NCBI RefSeq assembly: GCF_002288925.2 | Contig: NW_022098043.1 | Location: forward strand, 1,514,157 to 1,578,156 | Direction of reading: 5' to 3' | Length of the DNA stretch: 64,000 nucleotides | Source of the DNA: Delphinapterus leucas | Taxonomy: Eukaryota > Chordata > Mammalia > Artiodactyla > Monodontidae | Part shown: positions 33,111-44,764 of the stretch, piece by piece | How positions within the stretch are numbered: position 1 is the first letter of the stretch | Layout: every line of letters starts with the position of its first letter | Notes under the pieces: generated by a model | Told to the model about the DNA's origin: nothing | What the model saw: the letters and a program-made list of their open reading frames with translations, nothing else | Database searches by the model: none | Made by a program: the position numbers and the translations under genes

Positions 33111-33532
33111 TAAAATATGCAAAATAATTGTTTAGGGATACATAAATAAGTGTAAAAAAGCATAAAGACATACACTAGAATGATAAACATCAATTTTAGT
33201 GGTGTGATTTAATCTAGGCAGGAGAAAGGAAATGCAATCATCAAGGGGAACACAGGACTTTAATTCTGCTGGTAATATTTTTGTTCTTAATCTGAGTGCT
33301 TGGTACACAAGTTAACTTGTTTTAGTATTCTTTTTTGTTTAGATTTCAGAAATTTAACAAAATAAATAAGTGTATATAAAATGTATGTGTACAGTTTAAA
33401 CATAAAAATTAAATCAATACTCAGTTTAATAAATAGAAGTTGTTTAGTCAAAATTCCAATCTTTTCCTTTAAAGTCTAGGCTTTTTCTGTTTTAAAAATT
33501 TTATAAAACCTGAGATAAGACATTTTCTTCTA
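33111..33532. other. Unique DNA, nothing recognised
   Basis: AT-rich sequence without recognised features. Confidence 0.4.
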
Positions 33533-33655
33533 GGGAATTCGCTGGTGGTCCAGTGGTTAGGACTCGGCGCTTTCACTGCCAGGGGCCCAGGTTCAATTCC
33601 TAGTTGGGGAACTAAGATCCTGCAAGATGTGTGGCGCGGCCCCCCCCCCCCCAAT
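33533..33655 (+). mobile_element. CHR-type SINE, form C
   Basis: Short copy ending in a C14 run (about 33639-33652). Flanked by TTTTCTTCTA. Confidence 0.92.
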
Positions 33656-33835
33656 TTTTTTTTCTTCTAAATATTTTAAAATTTTACCTTTCACATTTAG
33701 GTCATGAATGCAACTGGAATTGATTTTTATGTATGGTATTAGATAGGGATCCATTTTTTTCTTATGGCTAACAAATGATCTCAGTTAATTACTGAGTAAT
33801 TTATCCTTTCTCCACTGATCTGTAATGCCACTTTT

Positions 33836-34149
33836 TTTTTTCATGTATTTATTTTATTTATTTACTTTTGGCTGCTTTGGGTCTTTGTTGCTGCGCGTCG
33901 GCCTTCTCTAGTTGCGGAGAGCGGGGCTACTCCATTGCGGAGAGCGGGGCTACTCCATTGCGGTGCGCGGGCTTCTCATTATGATGGCTTCTCTTCTTGC
34001 GGAGCACGGGCTCTAGGCGCGCGGGCTCAGAAGTTGTGGCACACGGGTTTAGTTGCTCCACAGCACATAGGATCTTCCCGGACCAGGGCTCGAACCCATG
34101 TCCCTTGCATGACAGGGAGATTCTTGACCACTGCACCACCAGGGAAGCC
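33836..34149 (-). mobile_element. CHR-type SINE, form B, with a 23-bp internal tandem duplication
   Basis: Reverse copy. The unit beginning GCGGAGAGCGGGGCTAC is present twice in exact tandem (33914-33936 and 33937-33959). Target duplication GTAATGCCACTTT at about 33823 and 34151 (two changes). Confidence 0.95.
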
Positions 34150-34240
34150 CTGTAATACCACCTTTGTCACATATCCAAGTTTCCCTATACTCAAAGGTCT
34201 CTTTCCCAGTGCTCTATTCTATTCTACAGGTCTATTTCTT

Positions 34241-34443
34241 TTTTTTTTTTTTGCGATGCGCGGGCCTCTCACCGCTGTGGTCTCTCCTGTTGCGGAGCAC
34301 AGGCTCCGGACGCGCAGGCTCAGCGACCATGGCTCACGGGCCCAGCTGCTCCGCAGCATGTGGGATCCTCGCGGACCGGGGCACGAACCCGTGTCCCCTG
34401 CATCGGCAGGCGGACTCTCAATCACTGTGCCACAAGGGAAGCC
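34241..34443 (-). mobile_element. CHR-type SINE, form A
   Basis: Reverse copy. Perfect target duplication TACAGGTCTATTTCTT on both sides. Confidence 0.97.
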
Positions 34444-35346
34444 CTACAGGTCTATTTCTTGATCACAGGACCAAAAACACCTTGTCTAACGATTACGGTT
34501 TTACAATGAGTCCTGTAATCAGGTAGGGCAAGTTTCCCCATTTTGTCTTCAGAAGTATCTTAGCTGCTCCATCAATGTGTCAAGTTCCCTGAAAAAAACT
34601 TCTTGGAACTTTTATTAGAATTACATTCAACCTAAAATACAAACTGAGGAGAACTGTCATCTTTATAATACTGACTTTCAATCCATGAATATCATATGTG
34701 TCTCCCATTTATTTAGGACTTCTTTATTACTTCTCTAATTGGACCATCTTGGTCTTTTAAACAGAGAGTTCTGGGGGAAACCTGATCTAATTTATTTTTA
34801 TTGTGAATAAGAGATATCTGTATCCCTTTCTACCATTTTATTTTCCATTTTTTATTTCTTCCACTTTCCAGTTTTCTTTTTCTTTTGCCTTCTGTTGGAT
34901 TTTTTTCTCATCCATTTTTCTACTAATTTCTATTTATTTTAATTCTTTCTATTTCTACTTTTTTATTGTCACCTCTGAAAGGCAAAAATGAATACTTTAC
35001 CTGAAGTCTAAAGTTAATATCTTTACTCTCCTTCTTAATTAAACAAGAACTCTTGGAATGCTTTTACTTCAAACCCCTTCCCTACTTATATTTGAGTACT
35101 TTCCATTTTTACATCCACAAATAATATGTTATTATTGTTTTATTAGGTCAATCCTTCTTAAGATTTTCCCCAGCGGACATCATATCCTTTGCTCATCATT
35201 CCTCTTTGCATCTCTGACCTTGTTTCCAAGAAGCATTCTTCCTTCGACCTGAAGTACATCCTCTAGAAGTTCCTTTGGTGAGGTTCTGTGGCAATATATT
35301 TTCTCAGTTTCTTTGTTTGAAATTTTCCTTCTTTTAGACTTATTTT

Positions 35347-35560
35347 TAAAAAATATTTATTTATTTTATTTAACTATTTGGCTGTGCCGGGTCTTAGTTT
35401 TGGCACGTGGGATCTTCATTGCTGTGTGTAGGATCTTCGTTGTGGCATGCGGGCTCCTTTGGTTGCAGCGTGCGGGATCTAGTTCCTTGACCAGGGATCA
35501 AACCTGGGCCCCCTGCATTGGGAGCATGGAGTCTTAACCACTGGACCACCAGGGAAGTCC
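35347..35560 (-). mobile_element. CHR-type SINE, form C
   Basis: Reverse copy. Target duplication TAGACTTATTT at 35336-35346 and 35561-35571. Confidence 0.96.
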
Positions 35561-35764
35561 CTAGACTTATTTCTGAAATATGATTTTAGTGGGTATACAA
35601 CTCTAAATTGACAGGTGTTTTCTTTTAGCATTTGTAAAATATTGTTTCACTGTCTTCTTGCTTTCAGTCCTGGCTTGACCGGAACAGCAAACAATCTCTC
35701 AAAATGTATATATCCTGCTAGAGGAAATTATGTAGTCTCAGGGTCCATTATAAACCCTTTTTCC

Positions 35765-35950
35765 GGGACTTCCCTGTTGGTCCAGCAGGTAAGACTCCAC
35801 GTTGCCAATGCAGGGGGCCGGGGTTTGATCCCTGGTCAGGGAACTAGATGCCACATGCATGCCACAACTAAGAGCTCACATGCCACAACTAAAGATCCCG
35901 CGTGCCGCAACTAAGACCCAGCACAGCCTAAATAAATAAATTTTTTTTAA
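35765..35950 (+). mobile_element. CHR-type SINE, form C
   Basis: Head 'gggacttccctgttggtcc', B-box-like GGTTTGATCC, tail AAATAAATAAATT. Confidence 0.92.
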
Positions 35951-36149
35951 ATAAAATAAAAATAATAAAGGAAATAAAGTAAAGTAGTATAGTTTATCTA
36001 ACTACGAGGAAACCAGGAAAAAGCATTTAAAAGTCAAACTGACAAAAACATCTAAAGAAAACTTGTCAACTAAAAAAAAAAAAAGTCAAAGGTACTTGAA
36101 CTGGTACCTCTCAGGACTTGAACAGGCTATTTGCCTGCTATATGACCTT

Positions 36150-36330
36150 AATCTTCAACATAACCATAAGGTAGATATTACCATCCCCATTTTAAGATGA
36201 ACTTAGGGTATATGGAAGGTTAAGTAGCTTATCCAAGGTCAATTACCTAATAAATAGTGAAGCCAGGATTTTTTAATCCAGGCAGCCTGACTTCTGAGTT
36301 TGCATTTAAACCATATACCATGTTGCCTGA
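36150..36330 (-). mobile_element. MIR SINE
   Basis: Antisense MIR: 'attaccatccccattttaagatgaactta' followed by 'aagtagcttatccaaggtcaatta'. Confidence 0.75.
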
Positions 36331-36569
36331 TCCTAAATCAAGGAATGTTAACTGATTTAAGATCTGTAAGAGGTTTACACTCTGCTAAACCAAAGAGCTG
36401 AGGAATTCCCTTGTGCAAGAGATTTGTATGTTAAAAGTCCTGATCAATACAGGTTTCCTCTCTCTAAAATTGTAAGATAATTAGAATTATTTAAAGCAAC
36501 AAAAAAAGCACAGCCACTAGTCTAATATGTCTTAGAAGATTCTTCACCAGCTAAACTGCCAAGTGTTTT
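36331..36569. other. Unique DNA, nothing recognised
   Basis: No feature recognised. Confidence 0.35.
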
Positions 36570-36845
36570 TTTTTTTTTAATAAATAAATTTATTTATTTA
36601 TTTTTGGCTATGTTGGGTCTTCGTTGCTGCACGCAGGCTTTCTCTAGTCACATCGAGCAGGGGCTATTCTTCGTTGCAGTGCGCGGGCTGCTCATTGTGG
36701 TGGCTTCTCTTGTTGTGGAGCAGAGGCTCTAGGAACACGGGCTTAGTTGCTCCACGGCATGTGGGATCTTCCCAGACCAGGGCTTTAACCTGTGTCCCCT
36801 GCATTGGCAGGCAGATTCTTAACCACTGCTCCACCGGGGAATCCC
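36570..36845 (-). mobile_element. CHR-type SINE, form B, internally deleted
   Basis: Reverse copy that lacks part of the middle ('ctctaggaacacgggcttag' joins distant blocks). Flanked by GCCAAGTGTTTT / GCCAAGTGGTTTT. Confidence 0.93.
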
Positions 36846-38239
36846 GCCAAGTGGTTTTAAGATCATATAAAAATTCAACTAGGAGATTATGAACAAATGC
36901 ATACTAACAGCAGGACATTTCTAAAAAATATGGCAAACCCCTGATACGTGAATGGGTTCATTACAATTTGCAAAAACTGGAAAGTTGCTCCCGCCATAAA
37001 AAATGGCAGGACAAGAAAGAAGGAAAGGCAGTCAAATCCCAAGACACCACCCCTCTTTTCACGAATCCTTGTATGCTCTTCATCCTCTTCCCAATACTAT
37101 TCCACACCCCACCATCATCTCCAAATTCTTCTAACAAATCCCTCCAAAGTCCCCTTCTGGTTCTGCATATTCAGAAAAGGGTAAGAAATATATTGGTGGA
37201 TTTTTTTATTCCATGAAAGCACTGATTACAAATGAAACTAGCCAAACAACAAATCAGTTAAATTACTTCATCAAATGCTAAAAATCTTGTTTTGCATGAA
37301 CACTGCTTTAAACTAAACATCAGCCATTCATCAATACAAGGATGTGCTGGGCCACACAACATACATAAAAGTGGATTTACAAAGGACAATCGACTATAAT
37401 GTTTCTACTTCTGAGCCAAAACCATCTTTTTTTTTTTAATATCAAGCAGATTTTAAAATAAAATTTTAGAGGTATATGAAAACCAGATTTGTCAATTTCT
37501 TTTACATTTAAGTTGTATCTGTGACAATGTCCATAAAATCTAGGGCAAATAATAAGAAAAGTAATTTTAGTTTTATTTTATATCTGCAAAACTAAAAGCC
37601 TTGATCTATAGTTTACCTAATAGATATTTAATGCTGCTGTTGCTAATGGTAGCCATAGTCTTGATGGTATTAACATTAGTGTATGAAAATCGTGAAATAC
37701 AACTATCCCCTTCCCAGCTTTAGCAAAACCGTTCATATGTACCAGCTTCCTCAACTTTAATAACCATGGCTAGGTCGATCTAGTGAGAGAAACACATAAG
37801 CGTGCACTGTAGACTAATAACTTCTGATATTAAAAGCAAAAATGGTTCTTTATCTCAATCACCCTAGTAATAGCCTTCATTCTTTGTTTCACTTTGTGTG
37901 TCCAAGATAGCCACAAGTTGTAAATACAGATATAAATGAGTCTACCAATATGTGAACCATCAAGAATGAAAAGATTATCTTTCTGCCTTTTCTATTCCTT
38001 TTTATGGCACTTCCAAAATGCTAGACCCGTGCTCTGCAAAATAACCTTCTTCCTCCTGAGAAAGCACAACAAGTGAATATAATTATTCAGGCAAAAACTA
38101 AAGAACAAACATTTACTGGGTAGATGATTAAGAGAACTCAGATTATTTTCCATTGAACAAATCAGCATAAGTTAGTTTTAAATATCATTCACTCACACAA
38201 AACTGATTAGTCATTTTGGTCACAAAAGATAATACTGCA
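36846..38239. other. Unique DNA with one candidate minus-strand exon
   Basis: 1.4 kb free of recognised repeats, one of the longer such stretches. A candidate exon at 37617-37717 is listed separately. Confidence 0.45.
37617..37717 (-). CDS. Weak candidate minus-strand coding exon, gene not identified
   Basis: On the minus strand an open frame reads SYTNVNTIKTMATISNSS-IKYLL and ends at a donor (CTATTAG|GTAAACTATA). A stop lies just upstream of the chosen acceptor, TTTTGCTAAAG, which is poor. The exon leaves one base (G). Joined to the candidate exon at 11966-12019, which begins AA, it gives GAA and keeps both frames open. The phase match has a one-in-three chance of being accidental. Confidence 0.2.
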
Positions 38240-38400
38240 GAATTTAATCTCCTTGTCCTTTTGGCTTCAAGTGGGATTAATAATACCTGACCTCAAAGAG
38301 TTGTGAGAATATCATGAAATAGTATTTGTTAAAAAAAAATAAAACAGTAAAAAATGAGCTGTGCCTGCATACAGTAAGTACTTAATAACTGTTCAGCTAA
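38240..38400 (+). mobile_element. MIR SINE, 3' half
   Basis: 'gggattaataatacctgacctcaaagagttgtgag' and 'cagtaagtacttaataactg' follow the MIR plan. Confidence 0.65.
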
Positions 38401-39420
38401 GCAAGTGGCTATTAAGAACCAATTACTGATAGATGCCAAGTACCGTGCCAGACAGTGTACAAAGAGAAGTAAGTTTATGGTCTTTAAACTTAAAAAGCAA
38501 CACCAGTAAAGAAAAAGGGATGGTCATGTTAACAAATAGGTATTAATATAATATACATGCAATAATGTAAATACAGGTAGCAAAGAAAAGGCTTCCCCCG
38601 CCCTTTCCTTTTTAACCACATGAGAAATAGGGCTGGACTTCCATGTAATGCTAAAGCTCACCCCACTCCTTGATTTTAGTTCCAAATCAAAACTCAAAGC
38701 AGATTTTAGCTGTCATGAGTCTAAGCTTGACCAGAATACATAATATCTACAAATATTATCAAGATGATGAAACCAATTTACATTGGCAGAGAAGGGACAA
38801 TTTAAAGTATCATTTCCATTTATTCCTTGGACTTGACCAGAAAGCACACCATTACAGAAATAAACAAAATTAAGAAACAGTGTATCAACTGCTCTTCCAG
38901 AGTGATCTACAATTGCTCAGACAGATGCTACTACCTTAATGTAAGGAATTAACACTGTAATCTACATGTACCATTATTATCTGTCACCACAGAATCTACC
39001 CCTTTGACTGGAAATTGGAAAACTTCTAGTTTCTTAAAATAACTTTCTTTGCCATTTCTTAACTATTTTTGTTAATACTACATAGAAATTTGGCAGCTAC
39101 AAATAGTTGGTTCACAAAGAACTTCATTTGTTTTTGCCTTACCAGAAAAATGAAACATTATAAAGAGATTTACAGATAAGTTAAAAATATAAATTGGATT
39201 TTGGCAGAAATAAAAAATATTGAAAAATTTAAAATAGAGATTTACAATCATGCTCTCAGTACAACAGCTTTACAAATGTCTTTTAAAAGGTCTGTTCAAT
39301 AAAAATTACACTTGCAAAAAGATTACTTAATTTTAAGCACAAATAATGAACATCTAACATATTACTTAAGGGTAAAGACATAAAAACGGGGGTAATTTCC
39401 CTTTTTAAGAAAAACTGTAG
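38401..39420. other. Unique DNA, nothing recognised
   Basis: No coding frame or confident repeat. 'gatgccaagtaccgtgccagacagtg' at about 38430 may be the end of an ancient LINE. Confidence 0.4.
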
Positions 39421-39757
39421 TGGCTTCCCTGGTGGCACAGTGGTTAAGAATCCGCCTCCTGATGCAGGGCACACGGGTTCGAGCCCTGGTCCGGGAAGAT
39501 CCCACATTGCCGCAGAGCAAGTAAGCCCGTGGGCCACAACTACTGAGCCTGCGCTCTAGAGCCTGCGAGCCACAACTACTGAGCCTGAGTGCCACAACTA
39601 CTGAAGCCTGCGCACCCTAGAGCCCACGCTCCGCTGAAGCCTGTGCACCGCAATGAAGTGTAGCCCCCGCTTGCTGCAACTAGAGAAAGCCCGCGTGCAG
39701 CAATGAAGACCCAATGCAGCAAAAATAAACAAATAAATAAATTTATTTTAAAAAAAC
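39421..39757 (+). mobile_element. CHR-type SINE, form B
   Basis: Full-length copy. Flanked by AAGAAAAACTGTAG and AACAAAAACTGTAA. Confidence 0.94.
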
Positions 39758-40224
39758 AAAAACTGTAACCTCCTCCTAGTTAAACAGTCCTTCTGTCTAA
39801 GTCCATTCACACTAAGCAGTATGAATCAGCTTTGAAACAGAGGTGTGGCTTACTGATAACCAAAAGTACTCTCAGGAAATATCATTAGTGAGTTATAAAG
39901 GACAGATCTCAGCAAGGGCAATTCAAATAGCCATGACAAAATCTACACCCAGAAAAATGTAGCACTGGCATTATGTATATCACATTTTGAGAAAATCCCC
40001 CAGAACAAAACATATTTTTAAAAGCTACAGTATTCAGTGATATATCAAATCTTCTTAAAAAACAGTTTTGGCAGTGAACATTAACTATGATGAAAATACT
40101 ATTTATAAAATCTCCAAAAATAACTTTATCCCCAAACTGAAAATGTAAAGAAATGAAATTCATATTTGTTGTCAACTTGACTTTTAAAATAGTTATGTGA
40201 TGAAGACACATGAACAAATAAATG
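39758..40224. other. Unique DNA, nothing recognised
   Basis: A 116-codon minus-strand frame at 39909-40259 has no start context, splice sites or recognisable content and is treated as chance. Confidence 0.4.
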
Positions 40225-40383
40225 GGAATGATGAGAGGGAATTCACTGAAGAAATACAAATGGTTAATAAAGATGAAAATATGTTCAACCTGATTATTAA
40301 TAAGGAAAATGCCAATGTAAAGTGAGTTTTATTTTTCTTTTTCTTGCCTATCAGAATGGCTAAAAATTTGAAGATTTAAACTA

Positions 40384-40740
40384 TTCAGTTTGGCGGGGAG
40401 AGGAAGGAGAAAAGGAAAGATATTGATCAAAGGGTATAAGATAAGTAAGTTCTGGAGACCTAAAGTACAGCATGATGACTACAGTTAATAATAATGTATT
40501 GTATACTTGAAATTTGCTGAGAGTAGATCTCAAATGTTTTCAACACACACATGTGTGCACGCTGGTAACTGTGTGAGGTGATGGATATGTTAATTAGCTT
40601 GATGTGGTAACCATTTCACAAAATATATGTACATCAAAATATCACACTGTATACCCTAAACACATACACTATTTATTTGTCAATCATATCTCAATAAAGC
40701 TGGAAAAAAAGAGAATAAAATATCCAGTATTGATGGTATT
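40384..40740 (+). mobile_element. LINE-1 3' UTR, inserted in an older L1
   Basis: 'tagatctcaaatgttttcaacacacac', then 'gatgtggtaaccatttcacaaaatatatg', ending 'tcaataaagctggaaaaaaag'. This is a typical L1 3' UTR with polyadenylation signal. Confidence 0.8.
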
Positions 40741-40749
40741 CAAGAAACA

Positions 40750-40915
40750 AAAGCGGCAATGGAAAAAAAAAAAAAAAAAAGCGGCAGTGGGTGGTGGGAT
40801 GAATTGGGAGATCGGGATTGACATATATACACTAGTATGTATAAAATGGATGACTAATAAGAACCTGCTGTATAAAAAAATAAATAAAATAAAATTCAAA
40901 AATTCAAGAAAAAAA
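40750..40915 (+). mobile_element. Very short 5'-truncated LINE-1
   Basis: Only the last about 130 bp of the younger L1 3' UTR ('gatgaattgggagatcggg' to 'aacctgctgtataaaaaaataaa'), close to the matching part at 45.6 kb. ATTCAAGAAA occurs on both sides. The 5' edge holds an A18 run between two near-copies of AAAAGCGGCAATGG. Confidence 0.85.
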
Positions 40916-41436
40916 TAATACTAATGCATAGAAAAGTATTCTCATAAATTAACAGGTAATTTGATGTGTCTTTTTGGAGGACACTTTGGCAGTACCAATC
41001 AAATTTGTAAACCTTTGACCCGGCAATTCCACTTCTAAAGTACAGATATACTAGACTCAAAAAGATATTGTGGCAGTATTATTTATAATGGCAAAAACTC
41101 GAGATACCTGAAATGTCTGTCAACGGGAAAATGGCTAAAGAATGAAACCTTCATACATTGAATGCCATGAAGACATTCAAAGATCTACTGTGTCCTGACA
41201 TTAAAGGATATACTCAACATATTGTTGAATGAAAAAAAGAAACAAGTTGCATAACGAAAGGTAGGATTATAAGGCTACACACCAAAAGGGTTCTCAGTGG
41301 AAGTTTGGAGGGGACAGGAGTGGGGATAAGAGAGAGAGAGTAGGATGATAAGGACTTTTGCTTTTTATTTTATGTACTTATATACTATCTGAATTTTTAT
41401 TGTATATTTCCTTTACAATCAAAAATTATTTTTAGG

Positions 41437-41548
41437 GAATTCCCTGGCGGTCCAGTGGTTAGCACTCCGCACCTCCATTGCAGGAGCATGGGTCTGATCT
41501 CCGGTCAGGGAACTAAGATCCTGAATAGCATGACCAAAAAAAAAAAAA
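41437..41548 (+). mobile_element. CHR-type SINE, form C
   Basis: Short copy. Target duplication AAATTATTTTTA on both sides. Confidence 0.94.
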
Positions 41549-41739
41549 AATTATTTTTAAGATTTGCAGAATCAGAATTAATCATCTTATTTCTTCTCCT
41601 GGAATACTTGAGACTAAAGTTGTGTTTTAGGCAAGAAAAGTTTCCCTTTTATAGATGAAGCTTGGTTAAATATATCTATACAGTGTTAGAAATCAAGTAA
41701 AAATGGTCAATGGAAAGACTGACAAATGAATTTTTAAAA
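41549..41739. other. Unique or old L1-derived DNA
   Basis: No clear family. Possibly the end of the old L1 to its left. Confidence 0.3.
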
Positions 41740-42335
41740 ATAGTTTCATAAGATACATGCACCTCCTATGTTCATAGCAGCACTATTTCCAACAGCCAAC
41801 ACATGGAAACAACCTAAATGTCCATCGACAGATGAATGGATAAAGAAGATGTGGTACATATATACAATGAAATATCACTCAGCCATTAGAAAGAATGAAA
41901 TAATGCCATTTGCAGCGACATGGATGGACCTAGAGATTATCATACTAAACAAAGTAAGTCAGAAGGAGAAAGACAAATACCATATGATATCACTTATATG
42001 TGGAATCTAAAATACAACACAAATGAACATATCTACAAAACAAAAACAAAAACAGACTCACAGACACAGAGAACAGACTTGTGGTTGCCAAGCGGGAGAG
42101 CGAGTGGGGGAGGGAAAGACTGGAAGTTTGGGATTAGCAAATGTAAACTATTATATACAGGATGGATTACATCAAGGTCCTACTGTATAGGAAACTATAT
42201 TCAATATCTTATGATAAACCATAAGGAAAAGAATATGAAAAAGAATATATATGTATATGACTGAGTCACTTTGCTGTACAGAAGAAATTAACACAATATT
42301 GTAAATCAACTATACTTCAAAAAAATTTTTTAAAA
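41740..42335 (+). mobile_element. LINE-1 3' end
   Basis: ORF2 end with an 81-codon open stretch (41768-42010, 'PTANTWKQPKCPSTDEW') followed by a 3' UTR to 'aatcaactatacttcaaaaaaa'. 5'-truncated. Confidence 0.92.
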
Positions 42336-42459
42336 AGTTTCATGTATCCCTGGATCATACGATATCACATATGAATACTTTTTCATGAAATAATATTGAG
42401 GATCACTATTTATAGGAACTTAATGTGGCATAACTGATGTTTAATAGGTTAACCCTTTT

Positions 42460-42643
42460 TTAAAAAAATTTATTTTGGCTGTGCTGGGTCTTAGTTGCAG
42501 CATTCGGGATCTTCATTGTGGCATGCGGACTCCTTAGTTGCAGCATGCATGAGGGATCTAGTTCCCCGACCAGGGATCGAACCCCAGGCCCCCTGCCTTG
42601 GAAGCACGGAGTCCTACCCACTGGACCACCAGGGAAGTCCCAG
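42460..42643 (-). mobile_element. CHR-type SINE, form C
   Basis: Reverse copy with perfect 15-bp target duplication TAGGTTAACCCTTTT at 42445-42459 and 42644-42658. Confidence 0.97.
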
Positions 42644-42658
42644 TAGGTTAACCCTTTT

Positions 42659-42936
42659 AATCTCTTTCAATTAAAAAGAAGAAGTTGCTCAACAACTGCT
42701 CCTTAATATTTTCCTTTCTGTTCTGCCCTCCAAAAGCACTAGCACATACTAAAATATTTTAGTTACCAAATCCTCTAAACCTTTTATTAATAATTCTTAA
42801 TATAAGCACCCTGAAGATAGTTAAATGCTTGCTCTTCTCTGGAGAGTTAAGAGGCTAGAGAGAAGCTTCTGATTTTCTACAAAATAAAACAAATGTAAGC
42901 ACAAAGAGGAGACAGTTTTAAAAATATAAAGAAATA
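42659..42936. other. Unique DNA, nothing recognised
   Basis: No feature recognised. Confidence 0.35.
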
Positions 42937-43147
42937 GGGCTTCCCTGGTGGTGCAGTGGTTGAGAGTTCACCTGCCGATGTGGGGACGTGGGTTCGTGCC
43001 CCGGTCCGGGAAGATCCCACATGCCACGGAGCAGCTGGGCCCGTGAGCCATGCCCGCTGAGCCTGCGTGTCCGGAGCCTGTGCTCCGCAACGGGAGAGGC
43101 CACAACAGTGAGAGGCCCGCGTACCGCAAAATAAATAAATAAATAAA
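42937..43147 (+). mobile_element. CHR-type SINE, form A
   Basis: Complete copy ending 'gcgtaccgcaaaataaataaat'. Confidence 0.95.
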
Positions 43148-43412
43148 CACAGACACAAAAGGTCAAATATTACGATTCAACTTATATGTGGCACCTAGAA
43201 TAGGCAAATAGCAGACAAAAAGCAGAACAGAGGTTACCAGGGGTTGAGGGGGGAGGACAATGGAGAGTTATTTAATGGGTACAGAGTGTGGGATGCTGAA
43301 AAAGTTCTGGAAATGGATATTGGTGATGGCTGCACAACACTGTGAATGTACTTAATACCACTGAATTATACACTAAAGAAAGGATAAAATGGTAAATTTT
43401 ACAGTTTGAAAA
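43148..43412 (+). mobile_element. LINE-1 3' UTR, older subfamily
   Basis: 'agaggttaccaggggttgaggggggag', then 'gatggctgcacaacactgtgaatgtactt', ending in an A-rich stretch. Resembles the L1 end at 19.8 kb. Confidence 0.8.
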
Positions 43413-43674
43413 AGTTTGCAATCATTAATGCAGTTGCAGAGAAGCAGACTTCTTACTTATCTTATGCCATAATATGCAAATGCATATTCGTTTAACAGAA
43501 CGGTCTTAGTGGTCTGTGCCCACAATGGAAGGACAAAGCCCCTCTCCCAAATATACAAAGATATCCCAGAAGCCAATTATCTCTGGGATTTTATGCAAGC
43601 ACATAGAATATGTAAAAGACTGTTCGTAAAATAGTCAATCTTAATGGTATCACCAATAGGTAAAAAACATCGTG

Positions 43675-43938
43675 GGACTTCCCTGGTGGTCCAGTGGTTA
43701 AGAATCTGCCTTCCGATGTAGGAGACGCGGGTTCAATCCCTGGTCCGGGAAATAAGATCCCACAGGCCACAGGGCAACTAAGCCTGTGTGTTCTGGAGCC
43801 CACATGCTGCAACTACTGAGCCCGCATGCTCTGAAGCCCCCACACCACAATGAAAGATCCTGCATGCTGCAACAAAGATCCCATGTGCCGCAACTGAGAC
43901 CCAACGCAGCCAAATAAATAAATTTATTTTTAAAAAAT
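43675..43938 (+). mobile_element. CHR-type SINE, intermediate B/C form
   Basis: Form C-like head with a form B-like body ('ctgcaactactgagcccgc') and tail AAATAAATAAATTT. Confidence 0.92.
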
Positions 43939-44133
43939 TGTGTCTTTTTAAAATACTTACAGCAAAGATGCACCCATATCCTGAATCCTAATGCTCTCCC
44001 TCAAATGTAAATTCAGAGGAAGGGACGGGAGGCAAAGCTGAGTGTGTGCAAATAAAAGGAAGTGGAAAGTACTCTTCATACCTTCTGACTGGTTCTATCC
44101 AGTTATTCTTTGGTATCTACTGGCAGTATTTTT
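43939..44133. other. Unique DNA, nothing recognised
   Basis: No feature recognised. Confidence 0.35.
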
Positions 44134-44182
44134 TTTTAACATCTTTATTGGAGTATAACTGCTTTACAATGGTGTGTTAGTT
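44134..44182 (-). mobile_element. 49-bp LINE-1 end with an 18-bp target duplication
   Basis: Only the last about 49 bases of an L1 3' end in antisense ('aacatctttattggagtat'), including the reversed polyadenylation signal and T run. Flanked by perfect TCTACTGGCAGTATTTTT at 44116-44133 and 44183-44200. Confidence 0.9.
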
Positions 44183-44200
44183 TCTACTGGCAGTATTTTT

Positions 44201-44593
44201 AAAAGGGGTTTATCCATGAGGGAGGGGAAGACAGGTAAGGCTACCCTCCTTAGGAACTCTCCCCCTTTCTACCTGTCACCCACAGGAAGAGGGGAAAAAG
44301 TATTTCAGGGCTCTACTTTTTAACCTTGATTAACAGACAATCAACCACCCAAAGAACGACTATTATCTATGAAACCCACTCCGAGGTAAATAAGAATAAA
44401 ATACATCATCAACACGAATGTGAGAAAAATACTTCATATTTTTTTAATATCCTTGATCCCTTATAAAGATTTTTAATTTCTAATGACCTAGGTGGATATT
44501 AGTAGTGCAAGTTTAAGAAGAACACTTCAATTTAGTGTCCTCCAAAGCTTAAAATGTCCTCACGAAACAATGCTACTAGAAATAACTGGATAC
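44201..44593. other. Unique DNA, nothing recognised
   Basis: No feature recognised. Confidence 0.4.
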
Positions 44594-44740
44594 GGGACTT
44601 CCCTGGTGGTCCCGTGGTTAAGACTCTGTGCTCCCAAGGCAGGGGGCCCGGGTTCGATCCCTGGTCAGGGAACTAGATCCCGCATGCTGAAACTAAGGCC
44701 CAGAACAACCAAATAAATAAATAAATATTTTTTTAAAAAG
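44594..44740 (+). mobile_element. CHR-type SINE, form C
   Basis: Target duplication AAATAACTGGATA at about 44580 and 44742. Confidence 0.96.
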
Positions 44741-44764
44741 AAATAACTGGATAGCATTAAGAAA

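Larger units (their letters stand above)
33690..35760 (-). mobile_element. LINE-1, reverse orientation, interrupted by three SINEs
   Basis: Antisense L1 text is recognisable at 33690-33835 ('tgatttttatgtatggtattagatagggatcc'), 34150-34240 and 34444-34790. From 34800 to 35760 the sequence is less certain but still L1-like, with 'tgggtatacaactctaaattgacaggtg'. No frame survives. Confidence 0.65.
40225..41436 (+). mobile_element. Old LINE-1 3' portion carrying two younger L1 insertions
   Basis: Old L1 ORF2-end text at 40225-40380 ('gatgaaaatatgttcaacctgattattaataagg') resumes at about 40960 ('acactttggcagtaccaatc', 'ttgacccggcaattcc') and runs to 41436. The stretch between is occupied by two further L1 3' ends. 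Confidence 0.65.

Noticed and set aside
33935..34462. 175-codon plus-strand frame
   Set aside because: Antisense reading through two adjacent CHR SINEs.
39909..40259. 116-codon minus-strand frame
   Set aside because: AT-rich, hydrophobic by composition, no splice or start context; part overlaps old L1.
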